From positions 1,070,660 through 1,134,659 of the forward strand of contig JADCRB010000029.1 in NCBI GenBank assembly GCA_021464245.1: a DNA stretch of 64,000 nt, written 5' to 3'. The stretch comes from Carallia brachiata (Eukaryota > Streptophyta > Magnoliopsida > Malpighiales > Rhizophoraceae). Positions 1 through 11,807 of this stretch are shown here, one piece after another. The notes below the pieces were generated by a model. It did not search any database, had not been told where the DNA came from, and saw only the letters and a list, made by a program, of their open reading frames with translations. The number at the start of each line of letters is the position of its first letter. Within the stretch, counting starts at the first letter, position 1. The position numbers and the translations under genes are program-made.

Positions 1-138
1 TAATTTTTTAAAGATTGATATATCGTTGTGTTCGCGTCTTCCATTTCTGTGCATTTATATCCGAGTCCATGCAATGTAGCTGGAATTGGGAACTTAAAAT
101 CTGAAATCATGAGCCTTAGCAAAGAGTGCAGACATTAA

Positions 139-625
139 TACTGTGTTTGAGAGGAGGGAAAAAGGGGAAGGGAAAGGAAAGTGACAAGATTAGTGTAAAT
201 TATTTGTTTGGGAAATGTTTGAAAAATGAAGTAGATGAAAGTTTTTAGTTCTCATAACCTCTCTAATCCACTAAAACCAATCCTCCCAAAGATGAGAGAA
301 AAATTATTGATTCTCCTATTAAATTTATTAAATGACTCAATTATCCTTCGCACAATTTGAAAATTACAATTTTACCTAAATAAATTATTTAAATAGAATT
401 TACTATGAAAGGTAAAATTATTATTGCAATACATTTTATTTTATTTTCCTTACCCTCACTTTCTATCATTTTCCAAACAAAAGAACTTATAATTTTATTA
501 TCTCTCATCATATTTTTTCAAACACAAGAAATGATAGAAAATAATTTTCTCTTCCAATGATCTTCTTCCCCCACTTTCTTGTTCCTGACTTTTCTCTCTC
601 CCGAGAATTTTACCCAAACACAGTG
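139..625. mobile_element. Tourist-like (PIF/Harbinger) MITE
   Basis: The left end reads TACTGTGTTTGAG and the right end, reverse-complemented, reads CACTGTGTTTGGG, giving an imperfect terminal inverted repeat of about 13 bp. TAA lies directly outside each end (136-138 and 626-628), the 3-bp target duplication typical of PIF/Harbinger elements. The 487-bp interior is AT-rich and purine-biased with no coding capacity. The assignment rests on ends and duplication only, since such short elements carry no protein. Confidence 0.6.
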
Positions 626-628
626 TAA

Positions 629-1110
629 GGGGAGCATTAGGAGAGTGAGATGGAAGATGGTAAAAAAAAGAGATGAGTAAAAGTGAAGAGAGAGTGTGAA
701 TATATTGTAAAGGAGAGGGAAAATGCAATGAGATAAGAGAGACAACTGAGTCGCATAGCAAAAAGAAAGAATAAACAGAATAAAAAAAATACACAAAGAA
801 AGAACAAGAGTGAAAAAAGAAAAAGGAGAAAGAGTATAAAGAAAAACAAATGTGCAAAGAGACTATGCATAATAACAATATAAAAAGAAAAACGGGTATA
901 AACAGAGAAAATATAAAATCAAAAGCTAAAGAAAGTGGAGAAAATGTGAATAAAGATAGATAGGAGAGAGAATTTAAAAGGAATGGAAAGAGAAATACTG
1001 ATTATCAATATAATTTTTTTTTAGACATTTCGTTTGGTCTGGCTTGGGCTTCTTTGATGGTAGTCTTTACATTTTCCCTTTCACTCTTAATATGGTGCAG
1101 AAGTGGTCTC
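629..1110. other. purine-rich AT spacer, no gene
   Basis: Long A/G-rich runs on the + strand give artificial open frames on the - strand made of S, F and L. No promoter, splice or protein signal is seen. Confidence 0.6.
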
Positions 1111-1113
1111 TAA

Positions 1114-1349
1114 TGGTGTGTTTGGATTGTGAGAAATTAATCAAAAAGAAAGTTGTTTAAATAGATGAGAAACAAGTAAAAAAAAATAAAAAATGAAAAT
1201 GAAAAAGAAAGTTTTGAGAAAAAAATTATTTCAATAAATAAGAAACATGTGAGAAAAAAATGATAAAAAATTAATAGAATAATAGTGAGTGTTTTTTCTT
1301 TTTCCTAATTGAATTCTTCCTTTAGTATCTTAACAAACCAAACACACGG
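1114..1349. mobile_element. Tourist-like MITE, 236 bp
   Basis: Terminal inverted repeats TGGTGTGTTTGGATTGT (left) and CCGTGTGTTTGGTTTGT (right, reverse-complemented) differ at only a few positions. They are flanked on both sides by TAA (1111-1113 and 1350-1352). The size, the GTGTTTGG-type terminus and the TAA duplication are those of Tourist/PIF-Harbinger MITEs. The interior has no coding capacity. Confidence 0.7.
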
Positions 1350-1352
1350 TAA

Positions 1353-1890
1353 AGGTACTAGTAATTGAATTAAAAAAACTAAACCAATTCTTTTTTAGAT
1401 CATTTTTTTAATAGAAACACTTTTATTTATTAAACAATGTCATTGTGAAAATAAAGGAGAGAGAATTTAGAGAGAGAGATTAAAAAACAATAGAATATTA
1501 AGAAGAAAGTGTAAAAATATAATAGAGAGAATAAAGAGAAAAAAAAACTATAAAGATACATTTATACTAAATTTCTTCGTTTTCCACATTTTTCTAACAC
1601 TTATTTATTCTCAACAAAAGACATATAATGTTTACATAAACCTTTTTTTTTGTTTATCTGCATTAAAAAAAAGTAAAAGATAAAAAACTGTAATATAACC
1701 AAACAAAAGCTTGGTGTCCCAAGTGAGGATGCAACTTGAACAAATACATATGGGATTGTAGTTATCATTTTTCCTAATCATAGGCTACTATCTGCCTAGC
1801 CCAACTAGATTCTATGTGTAGAATATGGTCCATAAATTATAAGGTCATCCTTCACACGGTTGGTGTTGCATCTTTATTTTGTCTGATCAA
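1353..1890. other. AT-rich spacer, no gene
   Basis: Low-complexity A/G and A/T tracts only. Nothing recognisable was seen. Confidence 0.5.
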
Positions 1891-2636
1891 ACTAAAAAAG
1901 GACTCAGCTGTCGTACACTAGCCTTTGCTAACATACGCCGAGAGCCTACGTGTCATCAGGAGGCTCGGGTGGTTTTCCAATAAGCTTTGTCAGCCCTTGG
2001 TGACCATTTTCAAGCTCCTCGGTGAGCTTCGTGCCCCTTAGTGGGCTTTCAGGGGTGTTTTTGGCTTCTTTCCTACCGCTGTTGCTGTTGGGTTTGGGCT
2101 TTGCTGCGCATTCCTTTTGGTCTCTGATATGTCCCCTACCTTTCTGCCGACGCTGGTTTAGGTGGGAAGGTGGGCGACGCCCCGTTTTTTTGCCGACCGC
2201 TGGATACCGGTGGTCTCTAGGTGCCTTATAGCGGATCTACTGGTGGCATCTCGCGTCTTGCCCATCGTTTGGTCACTGGCCACTCCTTCCGGCATTTGGT
2301 TGCCTCCCTCCCTTCCGACTCTCGGTCCTTTGCAATGGTGGTGGGTTACGCCTCTTCGTTGCACGTTGGCGAACCTAGCTTGTGGCCGGCTTTGGCTGGT
2401 GTCATGCTGCCGTCAGCCTGTAGTTGCTTATTTCACTGTTATCCTGACTGCGCTGTGAGTTTGCTGCCATCGTGCAGTGCGAGGTTGGAATTCTCTGAGT
2501 TCCAGACCTTTCGCAATTGGGGCTTTGGCCCTTTTACTTGTCTATGCAAGCTTTCTATTTCTTGAGCTATTGACTCAGGTTGGGATTTCTCATTGGTCTG
2601 CATGGTAGCTGCATTGGCCTGGTTTGTGGCTTGTTT

Positions 2637-2657
2637 GTGGTGGGGTTAGTTGGTGTG
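2637..2657. repeat. SINE target-site duplication, left copy
   Basis: Identical over 21 bp to 2779-2799 on the other side of the SINE. Confidence 0.75.
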
Positions 2658-2778
2658 ATTTTTTTTTTTTTTTTGATTTACAAGGAGCCTTAATGGGCAT
2701 ATGAGGGGAAGGTGGAATGAGATTAGTGGGGGTTGAACCCTTCAACCACTAGAGTAAATGCTCAACCTCGTAAGGTTG
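2658..2778 (-). mobile_element. tRNA-derived SINE with pol III boxes and 21-bp target duplication
   Basis: On the - strand the element has an A-box-like segment (TACTCTAGTGG), a B-box (GGGTTCAACCC, 2730-2740) and a 3' poly(A), seen on the + strand as the T-run starting at 2659. An exact 21-bp direct repeat (GTGGTGGGG...GGTGTG) flanks it at 2637-2657 and 2779-2799. The poly(A) tail, long target duplication, size of about 120 bp and internal pol III promoter are the standard features of a plant tRNA-derived SINE. Confidence 0.75.
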
Positions 2779-2799
2779 GTGGTGGGGTTAGTTGGTGTG
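2779..2799. repeat. SINE target-site duplication, right copy
   Basis: Identical over 21 bp to 2637-2657. Confidence 0.75.
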
Positions 2800-2957
2800 G
2801 TTTTTTGATGGCCTGTTTTGTATCCTCATGTATATAGGCTAGGTTAGGGCGTGTTATGGGCTCTGCTTTGAACTATCCCCTTGTATGTGTGCTTACATTG
2901 TTTAATCTAATGGCTTTTCTCTTTGGTATATATATATAAAAAAAAAACTTAAAAAGG

Positions 2958-4517
2958 CTACTTGCTCGATTTGTAGGCGCGTGGGCAATTTGGAGTTTAA
3001 ATTGCGAGATTATTTGTAATCAAATCGCTTGTTTAATATTATGTGATTTGCACGTTTGATTCAAATTGTTCAAATCGCAATTTTGTATTGTATTGTATTT
3101 GACAAAAAAATTAAAAAATATATAAAAATATAAAAAGAAAAAAAGAAAAGAAAAGTGAATTAAAATAAAAAAAGAAGTACGAAAATTAAAAAAAAAAGGA
3201 AAAAGTAAATAATTCTATTTTTATGATCTAAAAAATAAATAGTTTTTTAGTGAAAGTCCAATTACAAATAAACTCCAAATACAAGTCCAAAAGCTACCCC
3301 AATCTAATACAAGTCAACATGAGAAAGCCTAGGGGGCCAAGACCCAATACATTCTATTTTAAAAAGCCTCAAAATAAAGAAAAAGACTTAAAAGTACAGC
3401 TCACTTCTGCCCAAGAATGCAGCAGCTTCATTGGCTCTTACAGGCCCAATCTCTCAGTCTAGGCTAAGGCGGCAAGGAAAAGAAGTCCACAACATCATTA
3501 AGTCCCACTTTCATCCCACCAGCACCTAAGAGGATCCCAAGCCCAATTCCCACAACAGTAGTCCATGGCAGCAAGAAGAGCTCCAAAGCCACTCCAGCAG
3601 CACATCCTTCAAAAGGCTCCAAAAGGCCGAAAGAAAGCCCAACTTCAAGACCAGAGGAAACTGAATAAAGGAGAAAGCAAGAAAAAAAAAAGAAGACAAC
3701 GGGAGAAGGGAAGAGATGAGAATGTGAATGATTAAATTAGAAAGAGGTAGAAATAGTGATTCTCAATACATGAGAGAATCTCATGTTCATAAGTAAGAGA
3801 ATAAGAATAAAAGTTCTCTTTACTAGATACTAAAAATAGAAATCACTCACTCTCATATCTATTTTCAAGTAAAAAACGTCCAATCAAATACCCCTTAAAC
3901 CTTATAGATGATGGCTTATTTTCTCTTAACTACATAGTAAACATGAAATAATTTAGATACACATACAAAAAATATGTTTAACACTTTTGTACAAAATATG
4001 GCCAATTACATATCACAACAAGCAAATTTTAAATTTAAGCAACAACATTAATCGTGTGTCCTTTATTGAACCTAAAATCAATAGGCACATTACAGGGTCA
4101 TTATCAATATTAAATGATAAGAAATAATTGGAATGAAAAGAGAAGTTATTTTCTGTAAAGTAAGATAATGAATTAGACACTGTACAACCTAAGAAGTGAA
4201 AAACTGAAACAAATTACCACTAAAAGTAGTAATATGAATAGTATTATGGTGTATTTTCATCCAAATTTGAATCTTCATCTGTCATTCTCCCTATCAAAGA
4301 GCTAAGGTGCCATCTGGTCGAAAATGAGCTTGCAGTTGAATTAGATTCACTTTCCAAGGTGATAATTCGACGTGTTATCATGCAATTAACTGATGTTCGA
4401 ATACATCACTCTCTGGACTAAGTGTCCTTGCCTTTGATTACACTTGAAGAATTTAGTTGGTTTACAAATATGGAATTCATAATTTAATAATTATTAAATA
4501 GGTTGTGGTGAAGTCTC
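2958..4517. other. spacer with a modestly GC-richer block at 3290-3680
   Basis: 3290-3680 is richer in C and G and contains several short AAGCCC/GGCCCAA motifs, as often seen in LTR-derived DNA, but no protein or terminal repeats could be identified. 3690-3900 has short inverted segments around GAGAATC typical of MITE interiors. No gene is seen. Confidence 0.4.
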
Positions 4518-4525
4518 GTTTACAC

Positions 4526-5706
4526 CATAGTTATTAAAATAGCGATCCTGATCGTAGGATCGCACGATCCTACGATCCTATATCCTTCTTACGATCCAAA
4601 TCGTATAAAAAATCATTTTTTTGGTAGGATCGGGTAAGATCGGGTAGGATCGGGATCCGAATCGTAGGATCGTATAGAATTGTGTAGAATCGCTAGTAGA
4701 ATCGAGGTAGGATCGTAAATATATAATTTTTGTAATTTTTGAAAAATAGTTTTAAGAATTAATTAATTAGTAAATATATTTATAATCATTTGTTTTGATA
4801 AAATTATCAAATTAGTCATAATTTTGTTATTTCAACCATACTTAATAGTTAGAAAATATAATTAAAAAATTATATCGAAAAAAATTAATAATAAAATATT
4901 TAGAAGAGTATTTATTAACAACTATGAAAATATAAATTATAAAATATCATTTAATTATAATACAATGAAATATAATATTAAAAATAACTTAATTTAATTG
5001 AAAGTTTAAAAACTCATTATACTCACTTTTGATTTGTTACTAATCAAAATTTAGGGAAACAAATTATATTTTCATTCTTATAATTCTTAAATTAATACTA
5101 TGACAGACATAAATTTCGAACATGTAACAATTAGACTCAAAAATACAAAAATAATATATTTATTAAAATTATTTTAATAAAATTTTCTTATGCTCATATT
5201 AACATTTTTTTTAAAATGGAGATGAAAGAGAAGTAGAATGTATTCCAAGGAATTTTAGGGAAACATGTAAGTCATCAAAGTTGTCTAAATTTTAAACTTT
5301 TTCATTATTCACTTAACTTTTAATTTGTTTGTATGATATAGGTCCCGATGAATTTAGGTCAACTAATGTGGAAATTCATAATATCAATGATGAAGACAAT
5401 GATGGCACATTCGAGAATGATCCAATTTTTTATGATTTTGGGTATAATTACAATTTAGAAAATCTTTAAAAAGTACCACAAACCTATAAAGATTATGAGG
5501 ACCATGTACATCAAAGAAATAATGATCAAAATTAGGTTGTTAACTAAATGATGTATATTTTGTGTATTGTTGGATATTAAAAATATTATTTTTAATTTTA
5601 TTTTTTAAATTTTGGTAGAATCTTACGACTCTACGATTCGATCCTACGATTCGATCCTGATATATCCAAAACGATTCTAAGTAAAATCCCGATCCTAACA
5701 ACCTTG
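4526..5706 (+). mobile_element. non-autonomous hAT element (internal-deletion derivative)
   Basis: Exact 8-bp direct repeats GTTTACAC lie at 4518-4525 and 5707-5714, the hAT target-duplication length. Ends are CATAGTTATTAAAATAG and, reverse-complemented, CAAGGTTGTTAGGATCG. Both subterminal regions (4545-4715 and 5610-5700) are packed with GATCGTA/GGATCG motifs, as expected of transposase-binding repeats. Within it, 5341-5530 is homologous to the 3' coding end of the hAT element at 35455-40812 (reverse complement of 35805-36005). It retains the acidic C-terminal tail (DPIFYDFGYNYNLENL) and then an in-frame TAA. The rest of the transposase is missing. Confidence 0.85.
5341..5535 (+). pseudogene. 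hAT transposase C-terminal remnant
   Basis: A short frame inside the deletion derivative encodes an acidic tail (DEFRSTNVE, then DEDNDGTFENDPIFYDFG). It matches the end of the larger hAT transposase in this window at about 80 % nucleotide identity by eye. It hits TAA where the larger copy still reads through (SVEEV). No BED finger, DDE core or dimerisation region remains, so it is inactive. Confidence 0.6.
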
Positions 5707-5714
5707 GTTTACAC

Positions 5715-8361
5715 TATCAATACTTTGGTAATAAAATTTTTATATGAGAGAGGTTAACTGAAAATATTAAAAAATAACTACTAATTTTAATTCATAAATA
5801 TAATATCTAATATACATGTAATACATTTTTTTAATAGTAAATTGAAAAAAAGAAAAAACATTAAACAAACTTGCGCCCAGTGTCACTCTTATCGTCATTG
5901 TCAATAGTAGGCCTTCCAGGCGCTTGTCGAATAACCACGCTTCCTTGCCGCAGGAGCACTCATTGTTGCCAAATTCTAGAACGAAAATTATCCCCGAACT
6001 CACTGGGCCATAGACCTGTCCGTTTTCTATGACCACATTTTTTTTTTTTTACCACAATAATTGAAGGTAAGAAATTTACTGAAAATCAGCAAATATTAGT
6101 ACATATAATAAGAATTTGATGTCATTTAATTAAAAATTTTACGTGTTTTAATTTTATGAATATAATTTTATTAAATATTTATTAGGAGATTTTTTGTTGC
6201 CCTTTTGGAGACTTATTTGAGTTAATTCAAATTAATTAATCTATTAAATTGAATACTGAACGATTTTAAAAAAATTTACTGAAAACTTTAAAATATAAAA
6301 ACAGAAAAGTTAGGTAAGTATATAATAGTAAATATAAAATTAATACGTGAAAATTTAAATTGTTATATTATAAAAATATATTAATTTTAAAAAAATTAAA
6401 AATAAATAAACTTTTGAATTAACTATATATATACTGCAAATTCCTGTATAAAAATTTGCCATACCATCCATGTCCCAAGCTCTAGCCACCACCACTGCAA
6501 TAAACCTAAACCAGTTGGATCCATCTTCCTCGCGTCAGCCTGTAGAGCATGGATATGGACATATCAACACGACCCTACACAACGCAAAAAATTAGAGCAC
6601 AGCGTGACTAGTACACGACACACACACTTAACATGAAATTGAATAGTTTACTTTATTAGCAAAGGCTATTATTTTTCTTGTGATTTTTAAGTTGATTTTT
6701 GCACATATTAATCTCAGTTAACCTGTTTAATAACTCTTTTATTTAAATTTAAACATTGAATAACTCATAATGTCACATTTGAATTAGTATTCCATCTATG
6801 ATTAAAGAACAAGAAGTTAGTTTTTTCAGAATAAAAATTTCTATTTAATATCTAATTTTTGTTTGGAATTTCTTCTACTAGAATAATCAAATCAAAATAT
6901 TAAAAGGAACATATGAAAAGCATTTAAAACAAACATGAGAAAAAAGGCAATTGTTTATTAGATTAATATCTAAAAATATCATCACCTTTTTAAATTTTCA
7001 CAAATCTAACACAATATTTAAAAAATAAAAACAATGTCACATTTAAATTATTTGATAACGAATCTAACACAACATTAATTTAATTGATACTAACGAAATC
7101 TATTAAGAAGCACAAGTGGCACATCTATATGTAAAAAATTGATCACGTATAGTGCCACATGTCATTTTTAATTTAAAATTAATAAAAATGAAAATAATTG
7201 AAATAAATAAAATAGAAAATTTTAAAAATTAATAATTTTTCTGTAATTTCTCTAATTTTTAGAAATTTTTCCTTTTTTTCAAAATTAATTTATAATTTTA
7301 ATAATTTTTTTAAAAAATTTAAAAGATTAATGACATAACATTTGACTATGTAAGAGTTAACGGATGTGACAAGTAATTGACTACCATGTGGAAACTTTAA
7401 CGGATGACTGACGGAAATAGGCGAGAGAAGTGGACGAAGAAAATGTTGAGGGTGTAATCTTAAGAAAAATAAAGCAACATGGTGAAATTCAAAAAGATGA
7501 CAAACGTGGGCCAAATCTTGTCTTTGGCCTAAAATTTTCAAGGGACTAATGCTTTATTTGAACTTAAGAAGATTGTAAAAGAAAGTTGTAACAAAAGAAT
7601 TAAAATAAAAATAAAAATAATTTATTGTTTTGAAACGTTAAAAATAGATAAAAAGAAGTGAATTAACATATAATTTTTCGTTTAGGTGTGATAAGAAAAT
7701 AAAATAAAAAAAAATTAATGTTTGCAAAACAACACGTGTGCCCGTTTCTTTCCAATGTTCATAATTTGGGTAAACGTGACTAATACATTATCAAATTCTA
7801 AAACCCCAAATTCTGAATACCCCCTCATGGTAGACTCCTTCCCCCTTAACGACAGAACTACAAGAATACGATGGCAATGACTACAAGAATGCGCCTTGCG
7901 CTGATTCGAGCTCTTACTAAGTTTAATAGTGAAGCTGAGCGTCCGTTAATATTGTAAAATTGTGAACGGTTCAATGACACTTGTTAGACTTGTAAAGTTT
8001 ACTTTTTTACATATTAAATATAGATAATTCAATTTATCTTGTGTAGTGATCCAACAAATTCATAAAGTATTAACTGTATTTATTCATTGTTATACTCCCA
8101 AAAAAAAAAATAAAAAACAAAGAATACGATTACAATGAATTGCCCTTTTTTTTTGAAAGATTCATTTCTGTTTCTCTCTTCTTCTTTTTTTTTTGTTTTT
8201 ATTATCATTTGGTCCAGCATTTTTTAAATTAAATAATTTCATCTATTTATCACACATGTTAAAAAATAAAATTTTAATTAAATTTAAGGAGGGTCTACTG
8301 ATGAAAATTCAATTAAATGGAAAATCGTCTCACATATATTTAATGGCCTTAAGGGGGAAAG
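5715..8361. other. AT-rich spacer with possible decayed elements
   Basis: 5870-6035 is a short GC-richer island whose - strand has an open frame (VYGPVSSGI...) that I cannot assign. 6955-7550 is a repeat-like block in which segments such as CACAAGTGGCACATCTA and GTGCCACATGTCATT form inverted motifs, common in plant MITEs, but no clear termini were fixed. The remainder is plain AT-rich DNA with no gene. Confidence 0.4.
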
Positions 8362-8369
8362 AGTCTACC

Positions 8370-9012
8370 CAAAGTTCTCAAAACCGAACCGGTCATTGAA
8401 TTGGAAAGTTGAGAGATTCAAGATTCAACTGGTTTGACCGGTAAAACCGTGGTTAAACCAGTATTTAATATTAAATATATAAAAATTAAATTTTTTTATA
8501 ACTTATATAATTATATAAAATGTTATATTATATAAGAATGATAATAAATATTTAAAATAAAGTGTATTTTAAGAATTATATTAATATTTACATACATTAA
8601 GGATATTACAATTAGTATATTTAACAAAATATAATTTATAAAAATTAATTAAAAAATAATATTTATAAATAGTGATTAAATATTAATTTTTAAATTTCAA
8701 AGATTAAATTGAAAATTTTAATCAATTGAGCACTAAATTAAAATTTTTAGTTAAAATTAGAGTTTTAATTATAATTTAGATAAAGTTTTGGGTTAAATTA
8801 TAATTTAAACTTTTTTGGTTTAAATTGAACCGGTTCAACTGATCCGATTTTTTGTCGATTTTCCTGATTTTTGACCGATTTTTCAGATTTTTGACCGATT
8901 TTTTTCGGTTCGGTCCGAATTCTATTTTTAGGCTTGAACTGGACCGGATTTAAAACCAGTTCTTAATTTTTTCAGTTGAACTCGCCAATCCAGTCTGATT
9001 TTTAATTCATTG
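8370..9012. mobile_element. hAT-type MITE, 643 bp, CCGGTT subterminal repeats
   Basis: Exact 8-bp direct repeats AGTCTACC flank it (8362-8369 and 9013-9020). Termini are CAAAGTTCTCAAAACCG (left) and CAATGAATTAAAAATCAG (right, reverse-complemented), both of the CA...G type seen in hAT elements. Each end has a cluster of AACCGGTT/GACCGGTAAAACCG and TTTTTGACCGATTTT motifs, while the centre (8460-8800) is almost pure A/T. No coding capacity. The subterminal motif differs from the GATCGTA family, so this is a separate lineage. Confidence 0.75.
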
Positions 9013-9020
9013 AGTCTACC

Positions 9021-11465
9021 ATGAGAAAGTCGAGATTAGCTGGTCCTTTTCTTGTTAATATTAGTAGTCAGTCTCACCTCTCACAATTTTTCTCATCAAA
9101 ATAGTGAGACAATATTATGGTGGGTTTCGTGTCAAATTTTTAAGTATTTTCCTTTTTTTATCTTTTCATATTACCCGTTAAACAAGGGACTACTTCATTT
9201 CTCATCCATTTTCATTTCAATACTTTTCTTACTCTTTTCTAATAATTCACATATGGTGTAAAAGTTTTCTGCTCATTTTTGGAAGAATCCATATCTGTTG
9301 AACCCGGAAGAAAATACAACAGCTTTTTTTTTTTGGTCGTAAAATACAACAGCTTTCCTCCTCACACCTAAACGGTAAGGTTACTTTCCAAATATTGCAA
9401 CTTTCCACCCACTTTTCTTCTTCTTTTTCCTCTTCTCTCAAACGCAACCAAAAGTCACAATTCACTTCTTAAAAATATATAGTTTCGTTCTTTATTTTTT
9501 TATTGATTGAGCTGCTTACTATTTTTATTTTTTAATATAACTTACTAATTATTTTACACAAAATAAATTTATTTTATTATCTTTTATTTCAATTAGATCT
9601 CACTTATTTTGTAATGTAAAATTAAGAGTAAGTTGCACTAAAAAACAATGAGTCAAATTATTTTTTTTTATTTATTTATTTTAGTAGAAAAAATTTTTTA
9701 GTGAAAAACAAATCTTTGAAAAAACAGTAGTTTTGAAATGAAGGCTTAGGGTGATATTAAATAAGTTTAGAATTTAATTCTAAAAAAATTAATTTTTAAT
9801 TATTTATTAAAGTCAAAACTTGTTTTATAATTAATTTATGACTGTCTAATATGTTCTCCCACTCATATTTTAAGAGCACTCTATATTATTTTCCTTTTCC
9901 ATTCCATTCCATTGACTATTCCGTAGAAACATCATTTAGTAGTTTCTGCGTGTAGTGTATGCGAATAAAAAATTGGTTATCAATTTTTTTTATTGCGTTA
10001 ACACGTATTTTTTGTATAATTATAAATAATTTTTATGTAATTGTAAGGAAAAAATATGAAATAAAAATATAGTAATACTTTTTGTATTACTTTTTATCAT
10101 TACGATTATATAAAATATACTCATAATTATATAAAAAATATATATATAAATACAATAAAAAAAATCATATGGTTATACAAAAGAACCCTTGCAAATAATA
10201 GCAGAACTCAAAAAATCAGAAAGAAAGAGAGCGTTTGGCATAGGTTGACCAGTCAAACTTTGCTTGTCTTCTTTGTGAACGAATTAATTTTTTTTAGAGG
10301 AAATTAAAAAAAAAATGATCACAATATTCTTGGTCAAGTATTGACTTCTTTATTGTCCAATGCAGTTTTCCGATCTAAGAGCTTTTCCCATTTCTTTAAT
10401 GTGTATGTTTTAGAATGTTATCATATACGCATGTGCATTTGCTGGGACGTCACTTTACAAGTGGACTTAATATCTTACTCGAGCACTGGACTTAAAATCT
10501 TTCAGATCTTCCATTAATTTTATCGATGTTGCGTTGTAGTAAGGGAATTAAAATGAAAAAATATAGTAAAACATTTACCTCTATTATAATCATTTTCAAT
10601 TATCCCTTAGTTTTCTAATTTATTACGATTATTTTCTTTCTTTTCCCCTTTAACCCTTTATTCATCACAATCATACACCACTTAACAGGATAGTGACCTG
10701 CATCGAGTGAGCTAATGATGGGCAATAGCGAATTTATATAGTCGATATATGATGCTGAGGTTCGTGAGCTGGTTGTATTTTATAATAATTAAATTTTGGA
10801 AGAGTCTTGTTATACTCTGAAGAAATAGAAGCATAATTACACAAAATAACTAAAAAATAAAATAACTTTTTTCTTGTGAAACTGTCTTTAATATTTATAC
10901 ATCATAAATAAAATATTAAAACTACTCTTGTTTCAATTCGTACTTGAATTTTCTTTGTGCTTTTCGTTACAGATTATTTAGTACATTTTATATGAGGTGG
11001 AGATACATACATACAATTGATTCAATTATACTAATGAAAAAAATATAGCACTCTTATATTTGTGTACTTGCAGGGATTTGTAATAGATTAGGGTGCTCAA
11101 TCTAACTGTGATCCAAAAAAATATAAATTATTTAAATCAATTTGAATGCAATCTTAAAAAAATGGCCAAAAATATATTTTTTTATTAATCTTCTGAAACA
11201 ATGAGAATATTATTGATTGTGAAAGTAATATATGAATATTTTATACATAGGAGAAATTTATTCGATTTATGATATTTAAGTTTGAAATGAGAACAAGTTG
11301 ACCCACCTCGCACGTTGAAGTTATATTGTAGACTAATTGACAATATTTAGGCATTAGGTGGAATGTGCAATGAAAGGTTCTTGAGTTATTCAATCAATGA
11401 ATTCTTGTGTTCTACGAATGCATTTGTCAATGAATTTGCTTTTCGCCTCAAAAGATATATACATA

Positions 11466-11497
<32 letters not shown>

Positions 11498-11807
11498 TGA
11501 ACACGAAAAAGATACACATAAGTTTAACTGTTATGCGGTCGATAAAGTCAACATAAATTTTATTTTATGACAATAATATAGTCAACATAAATTGGACCTA
11601 TGAATATATAAATGCGCATGTGAAATAAAATGAGAGGTTAATCAACTGGTCATAGATCAGTTGGCCACTGCTCTATGCAAACTCTCGCCACATACAATTT
11701 TTCAAAAATTTGTGGAACTTTGTGGAATTAGAGGCGTTTTCTCCTTAGGGTGCTGTGCATTACTTGTAATATCTCTGCACCTATTTTCTCTCATCTAAGG
11801 ATATTAA
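9021..11807. other. AT-rich spacer, no gene
   Basis: Contains a short duplicated segment (AAAATACAACAGC at about 9312 and 9341), poly-A/T tracts and an (AT)n run near 11470-11500. No coding, RNA or terminal-repeat signal was found. Confidence 0.5.
11470..11500. repeat. (AT)n microsatellite
   Basis: About 15 uninterrupted AT dinucleotides. Confidence 0.8.

Larger units (their letters stand above)
1902..2947 (+). mobile_element. probable 5'-truncated non-LTR retrotransposon tail (GC-rich)
   Basis: This kilobase is far more GC-rich than its surroundings, with sharp edges. It ends in TATATATATATAAAAAAAAAA, like a retroposon tail. A near-direct repeat flanks it (CTAAAAAAGG at 1892-1901, CTTAAAAAGG at 2948-2957; one mismatch), compatible with a target-site duplication. 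No reverse transcriptase motif is present, so this would be only the 3' end of a LINE, or a retrotransposed transcript. A SINE has inserted into it. Confidence 0.35.

Noticed and set aside
498..878. Long - strand open frames of S/F/L
   Set aside because: They are the complement of purine-rich low-complexity DNA, with no codon bias, motif or start context.
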